NCBI GenBank assembly: GCA_028274465.1
Contig: CM051455.1
Span: 45,525,129-45,589,128 of the forward strand
Source: Plantago ovata
Lineage: Eukaryota; Streptophyta; Magnoliopsida; Lamiales; Plantaginaceae
Direction of reading: 5' to 3'
DNA length: 64,000 nucleotides
The position numbers were made by a program, and so were the translations under genes. Shown one piece after another: positions 26,027 to 35,688 of this stretch. The notes beneath the pieces were generated by a model. That model was not told where the DNA came from. It saw only the letters and a list, made by a program, of their open reading frames with translations, and made no database searches. Numbering within the stretch: position 1 is the stretch's first letter; every line of letters begins with the position of its first letter.

Positions 26027-27465
26027 TTGCATCCACAACAGGTCACCCTCATGACGGTCGAAAAACCAACCATAGGGGACAACAACCTCAAAAGAAAGCG
26101 AGCACTGGAAGTCAATACTCTTGATGCCAACCACACTTGGTTAGAAGACATCAAGGTACTTTCGACCATTCTTTCGAAAACCAACAGCGAGGTGGAAAAC
26201 CTCCAACTAACACGTCCCCCCATTCCGGGGCAACAACTCACCTCGAATTTGTTTTTTCAGAAATTTAAGCAGGGGCGAATCCCACTAGATCGAAATGAAG
26301 CCAGGGGAATCGGTAGGAGAGCACAAGGATTCCTATGGTACGGCTCGAATCTTTACAAAAGATCCGTCGACGACCCCCACTTAAAATGTGTCGACAAGTA
26401 AGAAGCCCAACCAATCTTAGAGGAAGTGCACGCAGGGAGTTGCGGCTACCACTCGGGGGTAGAGCTCTAGCCCAAAAAATCCGCCGGCAAGGATTTTACT
26501 GGCCAACTCTCATCCCAGATTCGAAAGCACGTTCGAAGAAATGTGACGAGTGCCAACGCTTCGCTCGAAACAGTTCCGCCCCTGGCGAGCCGATGATTGC
26601 AAAACCCGTATCATGCCCGTTCGATAGGTGGGGCATAGATATCGTAGGAAAGCTCCCGACATCGACGAACCAGAAAAAGTTCCTAATTGTGGCCGTTGAA
26701 TACTTCTCCAAGTGGGTCGAAGCCGAAGCTGTCGAAAAAATTACAGAGGGAGTTATCAAGAGCTTTATCTGGCGCAACATCATTTGTCGTTTCGGCCTCC
26801 CCAGGAACATCGTGTCCGATAACGGCACCCAATTCACGGGGAAAAAGATAAAGGCTTGGCGCGTCGAGTTAGGCATCAAGCAGAGCTTCACTTCCGTAGG
26901 CCACCCCCAAGCTAATGGACAGACCGAGGTTACCAACAGGACAATTGTGGAGAACCTCGAAAAGCGATTGGGCCCGTCGAAGTCCGATTGGGCGGACGAA
27001 TTACACGGAGTCCTTTGGGCATATCGAACTACGCAGAGGACCGCAACACAAGAAACTCCATTTTGCATGGTGTATGGGTCCGAGGCGGTAATCCCGTGCG
27101 AGATAGCTGTCGAAAGCCTCCGAATCGAAGCCTACGATCCAGAGGAAAACCAAAACGTTCGAGCTTTCGAACTGGATATGCTCGACGCCAAGAGAGAGAA
27201 GGCCAGAGGAAAAATACTAAGGTACCAAGCCTTGATGACCAAGGCATACAACAAAAACCTCGTCGGAAGAGACCTCAACGTTGGAGACCTAGTGTTGAGA
27301 AAAGCCAGCATTCTCGAAAACGTGGAAAAATTCGAAGAACCATGGAAAGGCCCGTACCGAGTCACTGAAGCCCTATCAAACGGAAGCTACCGACTCGAAG
27401 ACCTTCAAAGCAACCCTGTCGCAAGGCCATGGAACATCAAGAATTTGAGGAAGTATTACACATGA
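26027..27465 (+). mobile_element. Tat element: integrase region
   Basis: The zinc-binding region and catalytic core are visible (CDECQRFARNSS, then DRWGIDIVGKLP, DNGTQFTGKK and GHPQANGQTEVTNR). A C-terminal part follows with the GDLVLRK and GPYRV motifs. This is typical for Ty3/gypsy integrases. Confidence 0.9.
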
Positions 27466-27499
27466 ACGAGCCCAGCAAGCCCAACCCTCACTACGAGCG

Positions 27500-27745
27500 A
27501 ACTTTTGTCCACATCTTCGAGCCTCTTAGCAAACCACCCCATCAAGGGTCGTCACTGACAGAGGATCAATCAACCCCCACTAAGGGTGAACTTTTGTTTA
27601 CACTTTCGATCCTCTTAGCAAACCACCCCCTCGAGGGTCGTCACTGATAGAGGACCAATGTATTTTGAAAATATCCATCACAATCCGTCCGATAAACCAC
27701 CCCCCACCAAAGGGTCGTCACTGTCGACGGACATCATCATCGAAG
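27500..27745 (+). repeat. Tandem repeats after the integrase region of the Tat element
   Basis: Two to three imperfect copies of a unit of roughly 100 bases containing agcaaaccacccc, gggtcgtcactga and gaggatcaa/gaggaccaa. Short tandem repeats between integrase and the 3' LTR are known in Ogre/Tat elements. Confidence 0.65.
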
Positions 27746-28508
27746 AAATTTCACTGAAAAACCATGTTCACAAATCCGAGATACGACAACACATTCGTAG
27801 TTCCACCAAAAGAAGCAAGTCTAACGAAAGATACCATTTCGACGGAAACGGTGCCTTCTCATCGACCCCTTCTAGCTCGTAACTTAAAGAAAGTTACGAA
27901 ACAAGAATAACGCTTCGACAATTACTAACCGACGGGTACTTGTACTTTGTCCAACGATTATTCGCACCCTTCGAACCAAAACTCCGCCAAAATACGGAAT
28001 AAAGGGTTTCCAAGATCGATGCAATGATATTTCGACGGAAATACCATGCATCGACCAATAAGATTCACCTCGAAGCATCAGAACTTCGAGATAAGAATGT
28101 TGCTAAGTCAAAGACGATCGACGGATCGTACTTCCGACAAAACAACCATTCGAATTACAAGTACGAGAAAGCAAGAGAAATGAAAGCTACCATTCGAAAC
28201 ACACATTCGAAAAGCAATAATAAAGATTCAAATTTCATGATCAGAGCAAACATATTCGAGGCTCAAGTTCGAAAAGAGAGCTAAAAGACGGAGGATTCCA
28301 ACAGGTCAACAACACACAAAAAATTACCCTCGAAGGAATCCCCTCGATCGAAACAAAACAGGTACTTGTTCAAAAATATACAAGGCCCACTCGGCATACC
28401 GAGGTTAAATAAAATAAATTATCCAGAATTTAGTCAAAAAATACACAAGGCTACCCGGCATACCGGGCCTTCTCGTCGAAACCATCACATTACTGGGCCA
28501 TAAAGTTA

Positions 28509-31133
28509 TCACCGGGGCTGTGCGGGATCACCACTGTTGGCGGTATCATCTACATTCTCCTTCGAGGCGAAGAAATTGTCAACAGACCGAATCACTGAAG
28601 AGAGATTGCGGTGCGAGAAGCTGTTCACGTCAATTCCGGCCGACAGGAGGCAATCGTTCCCCACTTCACACAAGGAGCCGACGAAAGATGGCATCGGAGG
28701 TGCGGATGTCTCGGCCTCCTCCGGGTGAGCCACAGGAAAGAACTCCTCACTCGCCAAAGCCGCAAAGTAGGCGTCATCATCTCCCTTGTCCTCATTAGGC
28801 GGGTCCTCGATTCGCATCCTTGGTAAGATCAAAGTCAACCCCAGCGTCGAAATCATCAGTTAGCTTCCCCCTTTTACGCAGTTGACCCACGACCTTATCC
28901 CGAGTCTCCACCATCTTGCCTGCATCCTTCTTAGAAAGCAAGTATTGATAGGACTGGGACTTGAGGAAGTCCTCCACAACATTCACCCTTAAGAATTTGC
29001 CAGACCGAACCACTTCTTCGCGAGTCCGCCTCAGTGCTGCCTCGAAGCCATTCCGCTCCTTGCTAAGTTGAGCCAACTTCGCTTCGAGCGATACGTTCTT
29101 CTCCTCTGCAGATGCCAGATCCAACTGGGCTCTCCCGTTTTGGTCTTGCAGCTCACCAACCTGCTTTGACAACCTGGCGGCCTCCTCCGATGTCCTCCTC
29201 AACGCGGCTTCTGACCTCGCACGCCCCCTTCTCTCCTCTTCGATCTTGGCCTCGAAATCCACAGCCAAGTTCTTTTTTCGGTCCAACCGACTCGAAATGT
29301 TCTTCGAGACGGTTATCAGCTACAAAAAAATAGAGGAGGATCAACACACAAGCAATAAAACTTAGAAGAAAAACTTGTCCCACAACAGCAAAGAATTTTA
29401 CCTGTAGCTGCAGAAGGGCCTCTTTTTGGCTCGGATCTCGGGATCGGAAAGTCGATCCAACTCAGCCTGATCGGCCCTCGAGGCCATCATCTCTCGCCAT
29501 CCGAGAGCAGTACCAACATCCCCATTGAGTAAAGAGACCTCCCGGCCTCCTTCACGAGCCTGCCCAAGCTCCGCGGCGGAAGGCACCCTTAGGTGAGCAG
29601 ACCTCGACGGAGATTCAGGGATCTCGACAACCTCGATTCTCTGCCTCTTCCCCCGATTGTCGGAGGTGGACTGCTGCGCCAAGTCGGGAACCCACTTCGA
29701 CCCACCGCCCGGGGGCGTTGTTATCACCGGGCCCCCGAATTCTTCAACCCTTTCGACCGAAGGGCCTTCGACCGACCCCACTATCCCAGCCCCGGCGGTC
29801 GGAGCAACAGAGCCTACACCTCCGGTCGGAGGATCAATATCAGGGGCGAACCCCGTCGGAATCACCTCGGCCACGTTCACGGGTTGGGCCTCGGTATACT
29901 TGCTAACTTGAGATTTCTTAAGTTCAAGCTGCAGGGCTCGGCGTTCGAGGAAGCGTTGAGACATTCTGATCCAATAGCCTGCGAAGGAAGAAACACAAGT
30001 TAAATAATAGCTCGAAATGGTAAGCTCGAAGTGAAAAGTAAACTTAGCAAACAAAAAGGAAAAGAAGTTATCTACGTACCCAAGTCTCGAATCCCCCTCA
30101 TCTCTGGCTCGGAGCCCGAAGAAACTCCCGCAAGGAATAAGATCGGCTCAACCAAGAGACAATAAGGGTTGATCCGATCCTCGGGAGCCACTAGTTTGTA
30201 CTGATTGGGCCACTTCGCCCTATCAGCCTCCTTAATCTCAGGGACACTTCGACCCCGACGCCACAATCGGGGGGTCGGAACCACCCCCTGAGTTCCATCC
30301 TCATTTGAAGGAAGCCGCACGTACACATATCGTCGTTTGTAACCCGCCCCATGAGAATATTGGAAGCGGGAAAATATCTCAAACCCCTTTATGGGAGATA
30401 AGTAGTAGAAACCACCACCATCGGAAGACTCAACAATCTTGAAAAAATGAAGAAAATTTGATGCCGTGAACTTACGGCCAATAGATTGGACCCACACTCC
30501 GAAACCGATAAGGCAGCCCATAACGTTCGGAAGGAGTTGGGTAGGACACAAACCAAGAAGACGGAGAACCTTGGCCACATCCGGGGACACCGGCAGACGA
30601 AACCCATACTCGAAGTGTAAGAAGTTGAGGCACAAGCAATCCTCCGGAGGGTTGTACATTCTATCGTCAGAGCCAGGAATGATGATCTCATAAGACTCCG
30701 GAATGCCATAACGGTCGAACAAGGCCTCGGCCTCTCTAGCTCGGACCGTACTGCTCTCGTTCGAAAGCCTTTGATCGGCGTTCGATTCGGTGGGAATGGC
30801 AGGGAGCTGAGGCTCTACCGGGGGAACAACACCCGACACATTCGAGTTAACCACCCCCTGAAAGTTCGAAGGGCCGCCCAAGTCAGCTGACTCGGTATGT
30901 TCGCTACTGCTAGGAGTTCGGATACGAGCACGTACCATCTTTGGTTGAAAGAGGGAAGAGATCGACCTACGGCCTCGAAAAACCTGGTTCGAATTTAAAA
31001 AGGGGTTCGAATCAGAGGGGCCAAGGGGTTCAGTATCTCTTCCTATAGAGGGCCTATCTACGCTATATGAGTTTGATCTAGTGGTTCTCGAAGGACCACC
31101 GGCACCGGGTTGGTCATCGATTCGTTTCGACAT
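28509..31133 (-). mobile_element. Antisense-coding block of the Tat element (putative gypsy-type transposon protein domain)
   Basis: Four minus-strand reading blocks lie at 31133-30072, 30054-29398, 29286-28795 and 28856-28509. The first carries a domain of the kind filed as 'putative gypsy type transposon' (PF04195-like, motif DCLCLNFLHFEYGFRLPVSP). The third is strongly charged and probably a coiled coil (AALRRTSEEAARLSKQVGEL). Antisense reading frames between integrase and 3' LTR are known in Tat elements, and introns have been proposed for such frames. The function of the protein is unknown. Family assignment is from memory of the motif. Confidence 0.7.
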
Positions 31134-31775
31134 CTCCCAAAGTTCTACATGGAGGAAACAATCAGAAGAAACCCCAACCCGGAACCAACACTAAATGCAA
31201 ACTAGAAGAAGAAAAAGAAAAAGAGGGAGAAAGAAGATGCGAAGGAAAAACAGAAAAATAACCACATTATCGCCGCCGGAGTAAAACCGGCGACCGGAAA
31301 ACCATAAACAGACATGCAAAAAACACGAAATTAAGTGAAGGAAGGACGAGCGTACCTGGAGAGTGGAGAAGAAAGATGAACGGCGCACCGGGGAAAAACC
31401 GGTAGTCGGAACCTCAAGCAAAAACGGAGACGGCAATCGGCACGGTGAACAGAAAATGCAGGAAGAGCAAGAAACAAGAAGTGAAAAGTGAGAAGTGAGA
31501 AAAGGAAAAGGCAAAAATCGGTTTTACCAAACCTCCATTAACTGCCCTCATCATTAATGCGAAAACCGACGCGTTTGGACCCCACGCGAGTGGACAGGGC
31601 CACGACACGTGGAAGGGAAACGAACCGGCGCCCCACTAAATGCACGCGAAATACCGGTTCTACCCCCCACATTCAAATTTCAGAAAACAGCGTAACCCCG
31701 CCAAAACCGGGTCGAAAAGCCATCATAATTTTCGACTGACGACCTGACCTCGTCTCTCGAAACTTGGGGGACTTA

Positions 31776-32270
31776 TGATAGGGAGGTAATATGACACCTG
31801 GGTCACACTCGAAGTCCCTCTACCTCGAAGCTTCTGCGCCTCGAAGTCTTATGGCACTTGTCATTTTAGCGATATCCGCCGCCTTAGGACCCAAGCTCGA
31901 AAGATACCATCTTCCTCGAAGGGGACCCATAGTACTACCTAGTACTGACATGCCTAGTGTTGTCATTGTCCCCCAGCTCCCCATGCATCCCAAACGGGTC
32001 CCGCGTCTTGTATCCTATATATATGTGTATTTATTGCATTCACAAACACACTTGAACAATACGCATGCACCCATGTTGTCCAATTCTCCCCTCACGTTAA
32101 ATCGGTATCGATCTGACTAAGGCAGATCGGACCTACTTCCCCTAACCCCCTACCTTTGTTATAGGTCGAAGCTCGGATCTCCGCAAGTTTAACTCCTTCC
32201 ATTTACCCATATGGGACGAGAGGTGATGCTATAAGACACATCCGGTTTCCAGCCGCATCAGTTTCCAACA
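31776..32270 (+). repeat. 3' LTR of the Tat element
   Basis: It begins TGATAGGGAGG right after a purine-rich tract (aacttgggggact), as expected for a polypurine tract, and ends TTTCCAACA, giving the canonical TG...CA ends and a length of about 495 bases. The 5' partner and the target duplication cannot be checked because the left side is missing. Confidence 0.7.
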
Positions 32271-33355
32271 TATGTTCATTCCTCATAGTTTGTTTTTTTT
32301 CATTTCGATATATAATATTATGTATTGTAATAACTTTATTTTTATTACAACACTTCTGTAATTTGTATAACTTAATTAGGAGATTAGACTCATTTACTAA
32401 CTTGTTCAAGACAAAATCAGATTATGAGCCAAATATCAATGGGACGGATATGATGTAACTTCGAAGATAGCAACAAATACAAATGTAAAATGACAACTCA
32501 ATAGTATTTGATGTGTCCGAGGACATTTGTTCTTTGCGAAGGTGGAGACAAAATTTTGTTTTTTTTTTATTTTTATACAAAATTACACTTATTTATTGAA
32601 AAATTTAATCTATATAAACAGAAGGGTATTATTGTATTTTTAACATAAGTCAAAGGGTTGATAGAATTTTGTCCTTCGTTGTAATATTTTAAATATTAGA
32701 GACCTAATTGTTTAAGTTACATCTTTAAAAGGTAAAATGTAAATTTGCCATTTTGGAAATAGTATCATGCTTAGTTATACTACCTTTAATTTGGACGAGT
32801 TAGTAAATGATCGAGGCTAATCTCTTAAAGTTTATACAAAATTACAGAGGTGTCTTAATAAAAGTTAAAGGTACTACGATGACCATAATGATACCAGAGG
32901 CGAAGTTGGAGTTGACCCCGTGCGTTGCACGGGTCAAATTTAAAAAATAAATAAACTAGTAGTACTATTATCAAGTTTTTAACTTGGGGATGATCTATTC
33001 ATGGGCTATTTTGTTGGTTAAGAGAGTTTTATTAGTTTATTTCTTTATTATTCATAAAATAAACTTTTTATTTCTTTATCTTTTAATTACAAGTTAATTT
33101 TATACTATAATAATAAAATATTTAATAAAATTATATTATAAAAGTTTAAGATATATATCTTATATAGTGTATGAATGTATGTTCATTTGATATTTTATCA
33201 TTATAGTTTATAAGTAGTCAAGGTTGAAAAATGTTGAACAAATAATGTTAAAATTGGTCATTTATGCTGGGACAAAGAGAGTATGATGTTATCAAAGTTG
33301 CATTTTAGTTACTTATGTCTATTTTTCCGTTTCAAAAAATTATAGACAAAATTAC
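32271..33355. other. Intergenic stretch, no gene recognised
   Basis: Very AT-rich. The only marked structure is the hairpin at 32912-32937. Confidence 0.4.
32912..32937. repeat. Strong hairpin with CCGTGC / GCACGG stem
   Basis: The sequence ttgaccccgtgc, gtt, gcacgggtcaa folds into an 11-base-pair stem with one bulged base and a 3-base loop. It is GC-rich in an AT-rich setting. Similar cccgtgcgttgcacggg motifs occur in plant dispersed repeats as far as I remember; which family is not clear. Confidence 0.7.
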
Positions 33356-33359
33356 GTCT

Positions 33360-34330
33360 ACCACCCTCACTAAGCACTCACTTTTCATCCTAGTCCAACA
33401 TTAGCGGAGAATTACATTCTAGTCCAGCCGGACCTCTAGTGTTGACTCCAGTAAGTTGGGTTTTCTAATTTTCGCTCAACCAAACACGCCCTTAACTATA
33501 TAATTTTCTATTTTTTATTTCTTTTCGTTTTTTTCTTTCTTTTCTTTTTTCTATTATCACACAGCTCCGATTGGAGTTGTGCAAAGCTCCAGTGTCGGAG
33601 CTTTGTTAAGCTCCGATTGGAGCTTAACACAGCTCCAATCGGAGCTGTATAACACAGCTCCGATTGGAGCTTTGCAAAGCTCCAATCGGAGTTTTGTTAA
33701 GCTCCGATCGGAGCTTGGCACAGCTCCGATTGGAGCTTTGTTAAGCTCCGATCGGAGCTTGGCACAGCTCCGATTGGAGTTGTGCCGGAGCTTAACACAG
33801 CTCCAATCGGAGCTTTGTTAAGCTCCGATCGGAGCCCCAATCGGAGCTTTGTACTCCGATCAGAAAGCTCTGATCGGAGGTACTGTTCATCTTCTTCCTC
33901 TTTTTTTTTTTTTTTTATTTAGTATTATTTATTTTTATTTAATAAAGAAAAAAAGAAAAGGTAACAAATAAAATTTGGGACTCATTTTAAATTTAATTTT
34001 TGTAGGGGTTTGTTTTAAAATAATTTGTAAACTATTTTGAAATATAGCTAAATTATGTGGGTTAATTTATAAATTGTTTGTGTTAATATTGTAAAAGTCA
34101 AAACATTTGGGGTGAATTTGTAATAAACGAAACTTCATGTTGTTTGGCGTAATTCAGAATCTGAAATTCCGGCGGGGGCATAAATGTCATTTCCAGGGCT
34201 TAGAGCGCGGAAAGTCTCAAATCTGTGGGTTAAAATGTAATTACATTGGTTTAGTAAGGGAGTCTCGTGTAATAAAAAATATAGCTGGACTAATCTGTAA
34301 TACTCAACAATAGTAGGGGTACCAAAAGTA
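33360..34330. mobile_element. Diverged third member of the AGCTCCG foldback family
   Basis: It has the same architecture as 14041-16160: a pyrimidine-rich lead (ttttctttcttttcttttttc), an AGCTCCG palindrome core at 33562-33880, then flanking text with short blocks matching the left flank inverted (gtccagc near 33421, gctggac near 34289). The inverted match of the arms is weak, so the borders are approximate. Confidence 0.4.
33562..33880. repeat. AGCTCCGATCGGAGCT palindrome array
   Basis: About thirteen palindromic units (agctccgattggagct, agctccgatcggagct, agctccaatcggagct) with a period near 30 bases, separated by linkers such as ttgttaa and tggcac. It is the most regular of the three arrays in the window. 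Confidence 0.8.
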
Positions 34331-34557
34331 ATAGCCCCAAAATTATATCGTAACTTCTTTTAAACTTATTTAAATTCGACACACAGATTGATAAAAAATC
34401 CTGGTTTCGCCCCTAAATGATACAATTGTGAAATGGCAACACAATTCGATGTTACTTATTTTTTGTGATGGTGGACAAATGTTATACTTCACTATCGCTT
34501 TTAGAAATAACATTATGCTTAGTTAATGAACACCACCAGGGAAATGTTATGGTTGGT

Positions 34558-34725
34558 TGAAGATGGTGACGCTAGAACGATTCTAGACATCAAAAGTGCG
34601 GGCTTAAAATGAAGCCTGGTTCGAATGTGAAATCTGAAAAAAGGCTAAAAGGTGGACTAGAGCAGGCTATACAAAAATGAAAACCAAAGCAAAACAAAAC
34701 CTCTTCAAATAACCATCCACCTTCC
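34558..34725 (+). pseudogene. Inverted copy of part of the FAR1-related gene
   Basis: The plus strand reads gaagatggtgacgctagaac, then sequence nearly identical to the minus-strand coding sequence at about 36908-36741 (GDDRTILDIKSA, MKPGSNVKS, QKRKPKQNKTSSN). Small changes break the frame. It is a partial inverted duplication about 2 kb from its source, without introns in the copied piece because the source lies within one exon. Confidence 0.8.
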
Positions 34726-35300
34726 AATCGATTGGACCCGGCACACCACCAGTCCGTTGATCGGTTCACCCTCTTCGAAGCTCCGCAAAGGCTTTTCAAT
34801 TCTTTCTGGGTAGAATCCAATATACTGTAGCAGAAAAAAGGGGCAAAAATTACAAGCTTAATTTGTTTTTATTGGTTGATGCTTGCCAACGGTGAATGTG
34901 TTGTAGTCGATCTCAGTGCTGCAATTGTTCTTAGATTGAGGTGAATGTGCTCTTTATTATTGTTTATTATTGTTTCCCTGAATAAATTTTGAGAATATAT
35001 GTGATATTAATGTTAGAAGAAGTCAAAGCTTTGAATGTTTTACTTTTGGTTTTATGCATCTGGACAATAATTGCATCTAGCTTTTCATGTGTAAAGCTTA
35101 TTACTTTTGCATTTAGTCCAATTTCTGAATATGGGGCAGTCTATATGTACTCTTGTTTCTAAAATGAAATGATGGTGCTGCTCCTTGGATGACAGTGTGG
35201 AGCTTACTCACATCAGATACCTTACTGACGAGTACCATTACTCACAAGTAAAGATTTTGGTATGGATGAAATTAATGAAGCAAATATTGTGAGACAGTAT

Positions 35301-35380
35301 GTGAGATAGTCTCCGTCTCTGTTTCGTTTTATACTAGTATGTGAGATAGTCTCCGTATCTGTTTCATTTTATACTAGTAT
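35301..35380. repeat. Tandem duplication, 40 bp x 2
   Basis: Two adjacent copies of gtgagatagtctccgt...ttatactagtat with two differences. It lies downstream of the FAR1-related gene's stop. Confidence 0.85.
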
Positions 35381-35688
35381 GTGCTCTGATTTTGTTTGAA
35401 TTCCCTTTGCACAAGAATGCTTAAAAAAATAAAAAAATAAACAGTGTGGAGCTAGAAGTTGAACCAGGTAGGCGAACTGGCGAATCTGAAAAGTATTATA
35501 CATTCGGTTCTTTACTCTCCAACTAAAATTGTCACTATATTTGCAATTGTGTCTCGGATCAGTTGTCTATCTTCGTTAATGTCATGATGTTTGAAAGTAA
35601 ACAATACAAATCAAATGCAACAATATCCACTATGATAAAAGAAACTTCATATGACAATATTGACATTCTGAATAACAGGTAACATCTA

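Larger units (their letters stand above)
24501..32270 (+). mobile_element. Ty3/gypsy LTR retrotransposon, Tat lineage, 3' part (fossil)
   Basis: The visible part begins inside the polymerase region directly at the assembly gap and ends with a 3' LTR. In order: reverse transcriptase, RNase H, a second RNase H-like domain, integrase, a tandem-repeat stretch, an antisense-coding block, a polypurine tract and the LTR. A second RNase H domain and extra ORFs between integrase and 3' LTR, sometimes antisense, are hallmarks of the Tat (Ogre/Retand-like) lineage. The 5' LTR, gag and protease are not present in the window, so it cannot be called whole. The visible coding parts are long and well kept, with only a few breaks. 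With one LTR visible, age cannot be estimated from LTR divergence; the state of the frames suggests it is not very old. Confidence 0.9.

Noticed and set aside
33562-33880. Regular 30-base repeats that look superficially like a CRISPR array
   Set aside because: The units are palindromes with variable linkers in a plant nuclear genome; there are no unique spacers of constant length and no cas genes.
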